This document shows, one piece after another, positions 25,350 to 34,818 of a stretch of DNA of 64,000 nt (position 1 is the stretch's first letter; each line of letters opens with the position of its first letter). The position numbers and the translations under genes are program-made. The notes under the pieces were generated by a model that saw only the letters and a program-made list of their open reading frames with translations, had not been told where the DNA came from and did no database searches. Source of the stretch: Streptococcus pacificus. Its GTDB lineage: Bacteria; Bacillota; Bacilli; Lactobacillales; Streptococcaceae. Location of the stretch: assembly GCF_016481305.1 (NCBI RefSeq), contig NZ_JAENBO010000003.1, forward strand, positions 62,001-126,000, in the 5' to 3' direction.

Positions 25350-27128
25350 TTATTCCATGTGACGCTTTTGTTCAATTAAAGCTTCAAGCGCTGATAGGGC
25401 GCTTTCAACATCCCCTTGATTACTTGATTCCCGGATATACTGACTTTGCTTTTTCAAGTCTTGCTCTTTTAAATAGAAGTTTCTCCGTTCTTCAATATCT
25501 TCAATTTCATGTTCAGCTATCTCATCAGGTAAATTTTCTTCTAAAACCTGATAATAAGCTTGTCTCTGGCTATCCGTTACTTGAGCCAAATCTAAAGTCG
25601 TTAATTCTCCTTTATCTTTTAAAATACTATATAAAAATTGTAACTCTCTTGTTTCAAATCTAAAATCATCTCTGTTTCTAAAAGAATTTAATAAGTGTTC
25701 ATGATGAAGTAACCGATGAAACAACTGATTTTCAGCTTTTAGCAATCCCGTAGTATGACCTACTTTTTGAATCTCTTGATTCACAGATGAAACACGCAAA
25801 CTAGTATTTGATTTCTCTGAACGTTTGCTTAGCCGATAATTATTGACAACCTGCTCAACTTGAAGATAATCAAAATCTGGTAATTTTTCAGCCAATTTAT
25901 AGATATAAGTATTTTGAGCCGTCAGTGACTTTTCTTTAGCAATTAGTTGAGCCATTTGATCAACATAAGAAATCTCAGCTTGAAGATTATCACTATTTGT
26001 TGGCATATAAAATTGCATTAAAAATTCAATGCTACTAATTCTTGACTGTTCTAAAAGTCTTACCAACTCCTGTTCAGAGTACTTCTGAACAAATTCATCT
26101 GGATCCAACTGCTGTGGCATTTTCACAATTTCAACGGTTAAATCACTCAGTAAATCTAAGGCTTTTGTAATTGCTTCTTGTCCAGCAGAGTCACCATCAT
26201 AAGTTAAAATAACTTTTTTGGCAAATTTCTTTAGATGCCTAACATGGTCAACTGTTAAAGCAGTCCCCATGGAAGCAACAGCATTTTTTATTCCAGAACG
26301 ATAAGCCGCAATAACATCCATAAAGCCTTCCATGACGTAGACTTCATTAGTTTTTTTTATGACAGCTTTAGCTTTATCTAAATGAAACAATTCATAAGAT
26401 TTATTAAAAAATGGAGTTGTTCTTGTGTTTTTATATTTAGCTTGATTTTGACTGAACTCATCATTTGTCCAAATACGACCAGAAAAGCCAATATAATTAC
26501 CCGAATCATCCGTCAAGGGAAACATAATCCGATTTCTAAAAGCATCATACAATTGATTGCTCTCACTGATATTAAATAATCCTGATGAGGTCAGCTCTTT
26601 CTCCTCATACTTAGAAGAAATGCTCTGAAAAAGATAATTGTTCTCATCTGGAGCCAAACCAAGATTAAAATAAGCTATCAATTCATCTGTTAAGCCACGA
26701 TCATAAAGATATTCTTTGGCCTTTTGACCAACCGTCGTTGTCATTAATACAGCATGATAAAACTTAGCAGCATCTTTATTAAGCTCAAAAATAAGATGAT
26801 GAGGGTGTTTTTTTTGCGTTTGCTCCCCCAATGACTGACTACTAATTGTAAAACCAGCTCTTTCTCCTAAAATTTTGACACTCTCTAAAAATGAAATCTG
26901 ATGATACTCTTCAAGAAATTTAAAAACATCACCAGACTTTCCACAGCCAAAACAGTGATAGAATTGCTTATCTTCAATAACATTAAACGATGGGGTCTTT
27001 TCTTGATGAAAAGGACACAAACCAAGGTAATGACGACCAGATTTTGTGAGTTCAACAACCTCACCAATAATATCAACAATATTAACGCTATTTTTGATGT
27101 CAGAAATCATTGCTTTATCTATTGCCAA
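25350..27128 (-). CDS. dnaG: DNA primase
   Basis: Makes RNA primers at the replication fork. I choose the TTG at 27128 as start (592 residues) because a full GAGGTGAT ribosome site stands just before it and the upstream codons extend past the promoter; reading on would give an 82-residue non-homologous extension. The CHC2 zinc finger (CPFH...CFGC) begins near residue 40, the TOPRIM motifs (VMEGFMD, TYDGDSAG) are in the middle, and the DnaB-binding region is C-terminal. First gene of dnaG-rpoD-DUF59. Confidence 0.95.
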   Translation of the reverse strand: MAIDKAMISDIKNSVNIVDIIGEVVELTKSGRHYLGLCPFHQEKTPSFNVIEDKQFYHCFGCGKSGDVFKFLEEYHQISFLESVKILGERAGFTISSQSLGEQTQKKHPHHLIFELNKDAAKFYHAVLMTTTVGQKAKEYLYDRGLTDELIAYFNLGLAPDENNYLFQSISSKYEEKELTSSGLFNISESNQLYDAFRNRIMFPLTDDSGNYIGFSGRIWTNDEFSQNQAKYKNTRTTPFFNKSYELFHLDKAKAVIKKTNEVYVMEGFMDVIAAYRSGIKNAVASMGTALTVDHVRHLKKFAKKVILTYDGDSAGQEAITKALDLLSDLTVEIVKMPQQLDPDEFVQKYSEQELVRLLEQSRISSIEFLMQFYMPTNSDNLQAEISYVDQMAQLIAKEKSLTAQNTYIYKLAEKLPDFDYLQVEQVVNNYRLSKRSEKSNTSLRVSSVNQEIQKVGHTTGLLKAENQLFHRLLHHEHLLNSFRNRDDFRFETRELQFLYSILKDKGELTTLDLAQVTDSQRQAYYQVLEENLPDEIAEHEIEDIEERRNFYLKEQDLKKQSQYIRESSNQGDVESALSALEALIEQKRHME

Positions 27129-27171
27129 ATCATCACCTCTACACAAAAATCCCATTGTAATTTTACATTTC

Positions 27172-27200
27172 ATTATAGCACAGTCGTTTATAATTGTAAA
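27172..27200 (-). promoter_or_regulatory. dnaG-rpoD promoter
   Basis: On the minus strand TTTACA, 17 bp, TATAAT with TGC extension. The predicted transcript starts at about 27165, 37 bases before the TTG start. Confidence 0.8.
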
Positions 27201-27218
27201 TTTTAAAAACTTATTTAC

Positions 27219-27247
27219 TTGCTTTTCGTAAAAAAATAAGTTATAAT
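27219..27247 (+). promoter_or_regulatory. mscL promoter
   Basis: TTGCTT (27219-27224), 17 bp, TATAAT (27242-27247), divergent from the dnaG promoter. Confidence 0.75.
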
Positions 27248-27282
27248 TCACAAGAATCAAATGTGAAAGGAGCACAAAACAT

Positions 27283-27651
27283 ATGATTAAAGACCTTAAA
27301 AACTTTCTGTTTAAAGGAAATGTCCTTGATTTAGCTGTCGCTGTCATTATTGGAGGTGCTTTTGGTGCTGTCATTACTTCTTTAGTTGAAGATGTGATTA
27401 CACCAATTATTGGTATGATTGTTGGTCAACCCGACTTTTCAAGTATCAAAATTGGCTCTATTGCTATTGGTAACTTTATCAATGCAGTTGTGAGTTTCTT
27501 GATTGTTGGCACAGTTCTCTTCTTTATTGTTAAAGCTGCTGAACGTGCAATGGCTGTAGGTAAAACTGATGAAGTTGTTGAAGAAGAACCTGCTGGACCT
27601 ACTCAAGAAGAACTACTTATTGAAATTCGTGATTTATTAGCAAAAAAATAA
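27283..27651 (+). CDS. mscL: Large-conductance mechanosensitive channel
   Basis: Membrane channel of 122 residues that opens under hypo-osmotic stress. It has the N-terminal amphipathic FLFKGNVLDLAVAVIIGGAFG segment and first helix, a periplasm-side loop, a second helix, and a C-terminal charged helix. The length is typical for the family. GAAAGGAG precedes the start. It is transcribed alone. Confidence 0.95.
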   Translation: MIKDLKNFLFKGNVLDLAVAVIIGGAFGAVITSLVEDVITPIIGMIVGQPDFSSIKIGSIAIGNFINAVVSFLIVGTVLFFIVKAAERAMAVGKTDEVVEEEPAGPTQEELLIEIRDLLAKK

Positions 27652-27685
27652 GATTTTCTAAAATAAATTTTGAATCTGAAATGAA

Positions 27686-27717
27686 AGACAAACACTAAAG
27701 TTAGTGTTTGTCTTTTT
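27686..27717 (+). terminator. mscL terminator
   Basis: Perfect 13-bp stem from AGACAAACACTAA with a two-base loop, followed by T-rich sequence. Confidence 0.92.
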
Positions 27718-27774
27718 TATTTTCAAATTATTAATTTTAATCTTGAATTAATCCATTGGTTTTAGTAATAAGCT

Positions 27775-29439
27775 TTACGAACGAACTTCCATAACAACCG
27801 GTAAAACTGCTGGACGACGTTTGGTTTGTTCAAAGAGGAACTTACTAACAGCGTCGCGAATGGAAGATTTTAATTCGCCCCATTCAAATGTATCTTTGGC
27901 TAAATAATTCTCCACGGTTGTATTTACCAACTCAGCACTGTCAATCAAAATATCTCTACTCTTCTTAACATAGACAAAGCCGCGTGTGTTGACTTTTGCT
28001 TTAGACACAATTTTTTTCTCACGTTTATTAACGGTAATAACGACAATGAAAATACCATCTTCAGATAACACTTTACGGTCTCTCATGACAATATTACCTA
28101 CATCACCAATCGCATTCCCATCTAGTAGGACATCATTAGCAGGAACAGTTCCTTCTTTTAAGAAACGATCCTTTTGTAGAACCATGACATCACCACGTTT
28201 CATAATATAGATATTCTCAGGGAACATACCTATTTCTTGAGCTAACCCAGCATGTGCTGCCAACTCACGATATTCTCCTTGAATTGGGAAAAGATACTTG
28301 GGTCTCATTAGATTAATCAATAACTGTAGGTCTCTACCGTTGGCATGACCTGAAACTCGTAAGTTTTTCGTGATGGATTGGACAACACCACCAGCTTTAT
28401 AAATCATGTTTTCAACACGCGCCACAATTGCTTCACTAGCTATGCTTGGTGTTGTGATAATATAGACAAGATCCCCATCTTTAATTTGGACATAACGATG
28501 ACGACCTGTCGACATTTTTCTAAGTCCATTAATGGGTTCACCCATACGACCCGTTTCAAGAATAATCAACTCACTATCATCAAATCTATCCATTTCTTTA
28601 GGTTTGATTAATAATTTTTTATCAGATAGGGATAATTTTTTCAAATCTATGGCTGTTCTAACAATGTTTTCAGCATCAAACCCTGTCAAAACAACACGAC
28701 GACCGTGCTTTTCAGCAGCATCAAAAACTTGTTGAATTCTAACAAGGTTACTTGCTACCGCTGCAACAATAATACGACCTTCCCAATCAGCAATGACATT
28801 ATTAATTTCATCGCCAACTTCTGCTTCACTAGCAATTTGGAAATTACTTTCTGCATTGGCAGAATCTGAAAGAAGAGCCAAGACACCTTCACTACCAATT
28901 TCTGCTAATCTGGCAAAGTCAGTTTGATATAGTTCACTTGCTGCTTGGTCAAATTTAAAGTCACCAGTATAAACAATGTTACCTTCTGAAGTCCCAATCA
29001 CAATTCCTAGACTCTCAGGAATAGAGTGTGTTGTTCTAAAGAAGGAAATAGTGTTTTTACCAAATTCAATTTCAGTATCACTATCAACAATATGGAAATT
29101 TTTAAATTTTTTAGTGGCATCATTTGCTTTAACAACTAATTTAGCTAGGGCAATTGTTAATTCAGACCCAAATACAGGCGCTTTCACTTCTTCTAGTAAG
29201 TAAGGCAAAGCCCCAATAGCATCGGCATGCCCATGAGTCAAAAAGATGCCCTTCACTCTATTTTTGTTTTCAAAAACATAGTCTAAATTAGGGATAACCA
29301 CATCCACACCCAACTGTTCGTTTTCAGGATACTTCAATCCTGCATCTAAAATATAAATGGCTTTACCAACTTCTACTATATAGAAGTTTTTACCATTTTC
29401 TCGTACACCGCCAAGGGCAATGATTTTTATGTTTGTCAC
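27775..29439 (-). CDS. rnjB: Ribonuclease J2
   Basis: Metallo-beta-lactamase/beta-CASP ribonuclease of 554 residues acting in mRNA decay and processing. The metal motif reads HGHADA instead of the full HxHxDH, losing the last histidine, which points to the less active J2 paralogue rather than J1. The beta-CASP and C-terminal domains are complete. The start codon is GTG, six bases after AAGGAG. A J1 partner is expected elsewhere in the chromosome. Confidence 0.85.
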   Translation of the reverse strand: MTNIKIIALGGVRENGKNFYIVEVGKAIYILDAGLKYPENEQLGVDVVIPNLDYVFENKNRVKGIFLTHGHADAIGALPYLLEEVKAPVFGSELTIALAKLVVKANDATKKFKNFHIVDSDTEIEFGKNTISFFRTTHSIPESLGIVIGTSEGNIVYTGDFKFDQAASELYQTDFARLAEIGSEGVLALLSDSANAESNFQIASEAEVGDEINNVIADWEGRIIVAAVASNLVRIQQVFDAAEKHGRRVVLTGFDAENIVRTAIDLKKLSLSDKKLLIKPKEMDRFDDSELIILETGRMGEPINGLRKMSTGRHRYVQIKDGDLVYIITTPSIASEAIVARVENMIYKAGGVVQSITKNLRVSGHANGRDLQLLINLMRPKYLFPIQGEYRELAAHAGLAQEIGMFPENIYIMKRGDVMVLQKDRFLKEGTVPANDVLLDGNAIGDVGNIVMRDRKVLSEDGIFIVVITVNKREKKIVSKAKVNTRGFVYVKKSRDILIDSAELVNTTVENYLAKDTFEWGELKSSIRDAVSKFLFEQTKRRPAVLPVVMEVRS

Positions 29440-29481
29440 TCTTTTCTCCTTAATATTTTTTTAATACTAACGGTCCTTGCT

Positions 29482-29520
29482 TTTATACAAGTCGAATTAC
29501 AGCGATTGCAACAAAGTTGC
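29482..29520 (-). promoter_or_regulatory. rnjB promoter with overlapping palindrome
   Basis: On the minus strand TTGCAA (29511-29506), 18 bp, TATAAA (29487-29482). The inverted repeat GCAAC-AAA-GTTGC at 29508-29520 covers the -35, a possible operator. Confidence 0.5.
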
Positions 29521-29656
29521 ATACCCCTTTAGTATACAACTTTTCAACCTTTTTTTCAATGAAAGGCAATTAAGATTTGCTTTTAAAAATAGCATTCATA
29601 CGATTTATAAAGGAACTATGGTATAATAAAATCACTAAATTGAAAGTGAGAATGCT

Positions 29657-31309
29657 ATGTCTTTTGATGGCTTTTTTTTACACCATATGATTAAAGAGTT
29701 AAGGGAGGAACTTCTTTTTGGCCGGGTTCAAAAAATTAATCAACCCTTTGAAAATGAATTGATTTTATCGATTCGTCAACACCGCCAAAATTATCGATTA
29801 CTTCTATCTGCCCATCCCGTATTTGGACGCCTTCACATCACACAAGTAGCATTTAATAATCCTCAAACACCAAATACCACTACCATGATTATGCGAAAAT
29901 ATCTGCAAGGGGCTGTGATTGAAGACATCAAACAATTAGATAATGATCGTGTTGTTGAAATGACCTTTTCTAACAAAAATGAGATAGGGGATAACATTAA
30001 AGTCACCTTAATGATTGAGATTATGGGAAAACATTCCAACATTATCTTAATTGATAAAAACGAGGCTAAAATCATTGAATCAATCAAACATGTTGGCTTT
30101 TCACAAAATAGCTACCGAACTATTCTACCAGGTAGCACTTATGTTTTGCCTCCAAAAACTGAGAACATCAATCCTTTTGATATCTCTGATGAAAAATTAT
30201 TTGAAGTTTTACAAACCAATGACTTGAGTCCTCGTCATCTGCAAGTTCTGTTTCAAGGTCTTGGTAGAGACACTGCAAGTGAACTCAGTCAACGATTGAC
30301 CAAGGAAAAATTCAAAGCCTTTCGTTCTTTTTTTGAACAAACAACCAATCCCAGTCTGACTGACAAATCCTTTTCAGCCATTTTATTCTCAGACTCAAAT
30401 GAGACATTTACAAGCCTCTCAGAGCTGCTAGATGTTTATTACAAAGACAAAGCACAAAGAGATAGAATTAACCAACAAGCCAACGATTTAATCCATCGCG
30501 TTAAAACAGAAATACAAAAGAATCTTAAAAAACTAAAAAAACAAGAAAAAGAACTTGAAGACACAGAAAACGCTGAGGAGTTTCGTCAAAAAGGTGAGCT
30601 GTTAACAACCTTTTTAACAAGTGTCCCAAATAATCAGGACCAAGTTGTGCTTGATAATTACTATACAGGAAAAAAGATTAAGATTTCACTCGATAAAGCG
30701 TTAAGTCCCAACCAAAACGCACAACGTTATTTTAAGAAATACCAAAAATTAAAAGAAGCTGTTAAGCACCTCAGTCACCTATTAATAGACACCAAAGAAA
30801 CGATTGCTTATTTAGAAAGTGTCGAAACAGCTCTTGGTCAAGCAACCATTTCTGAAATTGCTGATATTCGAGAAGAATTAATTGAAACAGGCTTTATCAA
30901 GCAAAAAAGACGTGATAAACAGCATAAAAGACAAAAGCCTGAACAGTATCTAGCTAGTGATGGTAAGACAATCATTCTAGTCGGAAAAAACAATCTCCAA
31001 AATGATGAGCTATCCTTTAAAATTGCCCAAAAGAATGATCTCTGGTTTCATGCCAAAGATATCCCTGGTAGTCATGTGATTATTCGCAATAATCCTAATC
31101 CCAGTGATGAGGTAAAAACCGATGCCGCAGAACTAGCAGCCTACTTCTCTAAAGCTCGATTATCAAATCTTGTTCAAGTAGATATGATTGACGCTAAAAA
31201 ATTAAATAAACCAACCGGTTCAAAACCAGGATTTGTCACTTATACTGGACAAAAGACCTTACGTGTTACACCTAACGAAGAAAAAATTAATAAGATGAGA
31301 AAATCCTAA
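29657..31309 (+). CDS. rqcH: RqcH/FbpA family protein (Fbp54-like)
   Basis: NFACT protein of 550 residues. Family members act in ribosome quality control, adding alanine tails to stalled nascent chains; the S. pyogenes homologue Fbp54 is also known as a fibronectin-binding protein. The NFACT-N domain starts at MSFDGFFLHHM, followed by a helix-hairpin and coiled-coil middle (about 290-430), then NFACT-R with the DLWFHAKDIPGSHV motif. There is no secretion signal. It is divergent from rnjB, with an extended -10 (TGGTATAAT) at about 29619-29627. Confidence 0.92.
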   Translation: MSFDGFFLHHMIKELREELLFGRVQKINQPFENELILSIRQHRQNYRLLLSAHPVFGRLHITQVAFNNPQTPNTTTMIMRKYLQGAVIEDIKQLDNDRVVEMTFSNKNEIGDNIKVTLMIEIMGKHSNIILIDKNEAKIIESIKHVGFSQNSYRTILPGSTYVLPPKTENINPFDISDEKLFEVLQTNDLSPRHLQVLFQGLGRDTASELSQRLTKEKFKAFRSFFEQTTNPSLTDKSFSAILFSDSNETFTSLSELLDVYYKDKAQRDRINQQANDLIHRVKTEIQKNLKKLKKQEKELEDTENAEEFRQKGELLTTFLTSVPNNQDQVVLDNYYTGKKIKISLDKALSPNQNAQRYFKKYQKLKEAVKHLSHLLIDTKETIAYLESVETALGQATISEIADIREELIETGFIKQKRRDKQHKRQKPEQYLASDGKTIILVGKNNLQNDELSFKIAQKNDLWFHAKDIPGSHVIIRNNPNPSDEVKTDAAELAAYFSKARLSNLVQVDMIDAKKLNKPTGSKPGFVTYTGQKTLRVTPNEEKINKMRKS

Positions 31310-31317
31310 CAAATCAA

Positions 31318-31346
31318 AAAACACTTGATGACTCAAGTGTTTTCTT
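31318..31346. terminator. Bidirectional terminator, rqcH/TPR gene
   Basis: Hairpin AAACACTTGA-TGAC-TCAAGTGTTT with T-rich flanks, between convergent genes. Confidence 0.85.
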
Positions 31347-31347
31347 T

Positions 31348-32580
31348 TTAGTCCCATTCTTCTAATAGATGAACAATTTCCAAGTCATCTGGAACCAGTT
31401 TAAGATAGTTTTCACCAATAGCTCTCATCTTCTTAGTATCACCGTATTCTCTTAGTACATAAAAATAATCTTTAAGAAATTCTGGATTATCTTTTAAATC
31501 CTTTGACAATTCCTCATAAGCTTTCAAGCTTTCTTCTTCATTTTCAAGAGCTTGATAAGCTTTAGCAATATTCCATCTGGTTAAAACATTGTCGATAGAC
31601 TCTTTTGCTAAAGCAATAATTTCCTCATAACGTTCTTCTTCCAGATAAAGGGTTGTTAAGCGTAAAAAGACTTCTTCTTTGTCTTCTACAAGTTGTTGCG
31701 CTGATAATAAATAGGTTTCAGCTGCTTTAGAATCATGAGTCTCATAAGATAATTGAGATGCCAATAAAAGTAGCTGGCTATCAAATTCATTTTTAGCTAA
31801 CCCTTGCTGAGCAACCTTTAGAGCTTCTTCAATCTGGTCTTCTTTATGAAGTGACAAGGCATAAACATATTCATACCCAGAAAAATCTCCAGAAAGATTC
31901 TCTAGTTGTTTAAAATAAATATTAGCTTTTTGATATTCTTGTTGTTGGTATAAAATAGTTGCTAATTCAAAAAGAGTCTCTTCACTGTAATCCAGCTCTA
32001 AAGATTTTTCTAAAAATTCAATGGCTGCCTCAAATTTGCCTAAACTAGCATAGGCCTTTCCAATGCGTTGGTAGGTTGAAACGCCAGTTAGTTCAAATAA
32101 TTCTTGGTGGTCTAATTTAGCATATTCAGTTATAGCTTCTTTATAATGCTCAAGTGATAATTCAATTTCAGCCAAACCAAAAACAACAAGTGGGTCATGA
32201 CTTAGTTGGGTTGCTTCAACTAATTTTTCACGAGCAACATCTGTCAAGCCTTCCATATCATATAAATCAGCCATCACTAAAAGAGCTGGCAGATAATACT
32301 CACTTTCCTTTGAAATCTCATCAAGATATAAAAAGGCAGTTTCAATATCTCCTTCTTCAGCAACAATTTGAGCAAGATTAATGGCTACTTCAGGGTAATG
32401 TTTTTTTAGTTTTAAATAAATAGCTTTTGCCTGAGGGAAAAAACCAATACTCTCTAGGTATTCTGCTAAAGACAGCAATAACGCCTCATCATCATGAAGA
32501 AGAGCTTGATTAAAATAATAATCTGCATCTTCTATATTCTTATTTTCAATTGCCTTTAGCATTTTTTCACTATTTGTCAT
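31348..32580 (-). CDS. Tetratricopeptide-repeat protein
   Basis: Cytoplasmic all-helical protein of 410 residues made almost entirely of TPR-like repeats (for example AYASLGKFEAAIEFLEKSLELD), with no enzymatic motif. I place the start at the ATG at 32580; a longer reading would run 57 bases further into the upstream gene. It overlaps the AI-2E-type transporter gene by 11 bases, so the two are co-transcribed. Similar TPR proteins occur widely in streptococci; a scaffolding role is likely but unproven. Confidence 0.85.
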   Translation of the reverse strand: MTNSEKMLKAIENKNIEDADYYFNQALLHDDEALLLSLAEYLESIGFFPQAKAIYLKLKKHYPEVAINLAQIVAEEGDIETAFLYLDEISKESEYYLPALLVMADLYDMEGLTDVAREKLVEATQLSHDPLVVFGLAEIELSLEHYKEAITEYAKLDHQELFELTGVSTYQRIGKAYASLGKFEAAIEFLEKSLELDYSEETLFELATILYQQQEYQKANIYFKQLENLSGDFSGYEYVYALSLHKEDQIEEALKVAQQGLAKNEFDSQLLLLASQLSYETHDSKAAETYLLSAQQLVEDKEEVFLRLTTLYLEEERYEEIIALAKESIDNVLTRWNIAKAYQALENEEESLKAYEELSKDLKDNPEFLKDYFYVLREYGDTKKMRAIGENYLKLVPDDLEIVHLLEEWD

Positions 32581-33739
32581 CTGTCTTCTCTCTTTTATCG
32601 TCTTCATATAGTCCACTAACTGACTTGTACCATTCAAATAATTCTATAATCACAACTTTTAGTGATGCATAAACTGGAATTCCAAGTAAAACACCCCAAA
32701 GACCAAACATTGAACCTGTGGTCAATAAAATAAATAAGATGGTGATTGGGTGAATATTTAATTTACTACCCAAAACAAGTGGTGTCACAAAACGGCCTTC
32801 AATGGTTTGTTCGATTGTAAAAACAATGATAACCTTTACAAGCATGATTGGCCCATCTACCATGGCTAGAATAACAACCGGAACCATGGCTAGAAAACTA
32901 CCTAAATAAGGAATCATATTTAAGAAACCAGCCATTATTCCTAAAGTAATGGCATAAGGTAGTTGAACGATATTAAACATGATTGAAAACATTAAACCAA
33001 CAACAATGGCAACCGTCACTTGTCCTTGAACATAGCCTGATAACTGTTTATTAACATCCGTCAAAATACGTGCCATTGGTTTTCTAATTTTTGTTGGTAA
33101 ATATGACACGATAGCCCCTTTGATTTGATCACTATCTCTTAAAAGATAAAATAGGATAAAGGGAGAAATTAAAAGAGCTAACATGACTTTCGTCAAAGCC
33201 GAAGCAAATCGACTTGCCCAATCAACAGCCTGGCTAGAGAAGCTTTGAACAAAATCAATAGCCGTCTGGCTAAAATTATCAATCATTTCTGATAACTGGG
33301 GACGCATGGCTTCTAGTCGATCATCTTTTAATAACTCTGTCAATTGCCCTTCTAATTGTGTTATATAATCAGGTAAGTTCTTAATAAAAGAGGATATTTG
33401 TGTTTGAATGGTTGGAACAATACTAGCAATTCCTAAAACCAAGAGGCCCAAAACCATGATAAAAACAATGGTAATGGAAGCAATTTTATTAAGTCCTTTT
33501 TTTTCTAAAAAAGAAACAATTGGCTCTAAAAGATAGTACAATAACCCTGAAATCACAATTGGTAACATGATAATAGAAATAATTGTAATAACAGGTTTAA
33601 AAATAAAACTAATTTTTGTTAAAACAAAAATATTTAAAAAGACTAGTAGCATTGATAATAAAACCACATTGGCTTTATTATCTATAAACCATTTAAAAAA
33701 CCAGCTGAAACTAAATTTTTTGTCTCTGAAATTATTCAT
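32570..33739 (-). CDS. AI-2E family transporter (YdbI/PerM-like)
   Basis: Membrane protein of 389 residues with eight or so hydrophobic helices and a conserved central amphipathic region (about 95-175). The family is annotated after the E. coli AI-2 exporter, but many members act as ion antiporters, so the substrate is open. The family GYLNMIPYLG-type segment appears as GFLNMIPYLG. It begins 38 bases after a Nudix gene and overlaps the TPR gene. Confidence 0.85.
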   Translation of the reverse strand: MNNFRDKKFSFSWFFKWFIDNKANVVLLSMLLVFLNIFVLTKISFIFKPVITIISIIMLPIVISGLLYYLLEPIVSFLEKKGLNKIASITIVFIMVLGLLVLGIASIVPTIQTQISSFIKNLPDYITQLEGQLTELLKDDRLEAMRPQLSEMIDNFSQTAIDFVQSFSSQAVDWASRFASALTKVMLALLISPFILFYLLRDSDQIKGAIVSYLPTKIRKPMARILTDVNKQLSGYVQGQVTVAIVVGLMFSIMFNIVQLPYAITLGIMAGFLNMIPYLGSFLAMVPVVILAMVDGPIMLVKVIIVFTIEQTIEGRFVTPLVLGSKLNIHPITILFILLTTGSMFGLWGVLLGIPVYASLKVVIIELFEWYKSVSGLYEDDKREKTDDK

Positions 33740-33776
33740 AGTATCCTCTTTAAAATTTTATAATAAATACATTGTC

Positions 33777-34244
33777 TTAGTGCTTATCCCTTAAATAAAT
33801 AAAATGTTGTAAGGTGCCTTTTGGCTGTAATAAAGCCTTTTTCAAAAATCCTGGGTTAAGATTGTACCTTGCTAAATCATTTAACGATAACCATTTAACA
33901 GGTAAGTGCCCATCTTCAAAAATCTGACGAGGTGCCTTATCAAGCAGAGTAACAGCATAATGGAACTCAATATTATGAAATTCTTTATCAGATAAAGAAA
34001 ATTCATTTTCAACTACAAACAATAAGTTTGAAACTCGACAAGCAACACCCAATTCTTCCATTACTTCACGTTGTACTGCCTCTTTTGTAGACTCACCAAC
34101 TTCAATGGCACCCCCTGGTAGATAATAAGCCTCTTTTTCTTCATTATAATAAGTCAATAGCAGATTATTCTCAATAATTATGGCTGAACTTCTAACACCA
34201 AAGACAGTTTGATGACGTTGATGTCTAAAATCGTTGTTAGTCAT
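33777..34244 (-). CDS. Nudix hydrolase
   Basis: Cytoplasmic Nudix enzyme of 155 residues. The complete Nudix box is GGAIEVGESTKEAVQREVMEELG, written here as G-x5-E-x7-REV-x-EE-x-G, near residues 44-66. The substrate is unknown. It overlaps the upstream mutX by eight bases, so two different Nudix enzymes are translationally coupled. Confidence 0.88.
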   Translation of the reverse strand: MTNNDFRHQRHQTVFGVRSSAIIIENNLLLTYYNEEKEAYYLPGGAIEVGESTKEAVQREVMEELGVACRVSNLLFVVENEFSLSDKEFHNIEFHYAVTLLDKAPRQIFEDGHLPVKWLSLNDLARYNLNPGFLKKALLQPKGTLQHFIYLRDKH

Positions 34245-34707
34245 AAAAAGTGACCTCTTTATCTACTAATTGTTTATCAACATAGGAAAATTTAGCTGAA
34301 AAGAAAGGATAATCCTCTAAAATCCACTTCAACATCTCGTAATCACCTTCCCAGGTTGGTTTATTTAAAACGTCTTCATAAGCTACCCACTCTAAAGTAC
34401 CCTCAGGTGATTCTTTTAGTAGGTTTCCTTCGAATCCTGTTACCTTAAAAACATAGGTATACCAATCCTCTTTAGGAGTAAAGTTTGGAAAAGTAATTAC
34501 CCCTTTAAAAGCCATTTTAGTGACAGTCAGTCCTGTTTCTTCAAAAATTTCACGTTTGGCACACTCTTCAGGGCTTTCTCCTTGTTCAATTTTACCACCA
34601 ACACTAATCCACTTGCCTTCATGAACATCATTTTCTTTTTTATTTCTATGAAGTAATAATAACTCCTTACCATTATCAATATAGCAGATCGTTGCTAATT
34701 TCACCAT
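34237..34707 (-). CDS. mutX: MutT/MutX-type 8-oxo-dGTP diphosphatase
   Basis: Nudix enzyme of 156 residues, matching MutX of pneumococcus in length and in the GGKIEQGESPEECAKREI box and the following FEETGL. It is expected to hydrolyse 8-oxo-dGTP and so prevent A:T to C:G changes. The C-terminal WEGDYEMLKWIL region is typical of MutX. First gene of a mutX-nudix-AI-2E-TPR run; an extended -10 (TGGTATAAT) lies just upstream. Confidence 0.85.
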   Translation of the reverse strand: MVKLATICYIDNGKELLLLHRNKKENDVHEGKWISVGGKIEQGESPEECAKREIFEETGLTVTKMAFKGVITFPNFTPKEDWYTYVFKVTGFEGNLLKESPEGTLEWVAYEDVLNKPTWEGDYEMLKWILEDYPFFSAKFSYVDKQLVDKEVTFYD

Positions 34708-34784
34708 TTTTTCTCCTAAACCTTTTTATTCATTATACCAAAGTTTCAATAGTTATGGGCACTCTAAACTTTTATTAAAATAAA

Positions 34785-34812
34785 AAAATGTTAGGTAGTT
34801 ACCCAACATTTT
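34785..34812 (-). terminator. ndk terminator
   Basis: Hairpin AAAATGTT...AACATTTT followed by seven T on the minus strand. Confidence 0.88.
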
Positions 34813-34818
34813 CTTTAG

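Noticed and set aside
27129-27374. N-terminal extension of primase by 82 codons
   Set aside because: It crosses the dnaG promoter, has no family similarity, and a proper ribosome site marks the TTG at 27128.
32581-32637. Longer N-terminus for the TPR protein
   Set aside because: It would extend the overlap with the transporter gene to 68 bases, while the ATG at 32580 gives the usual short overlap.
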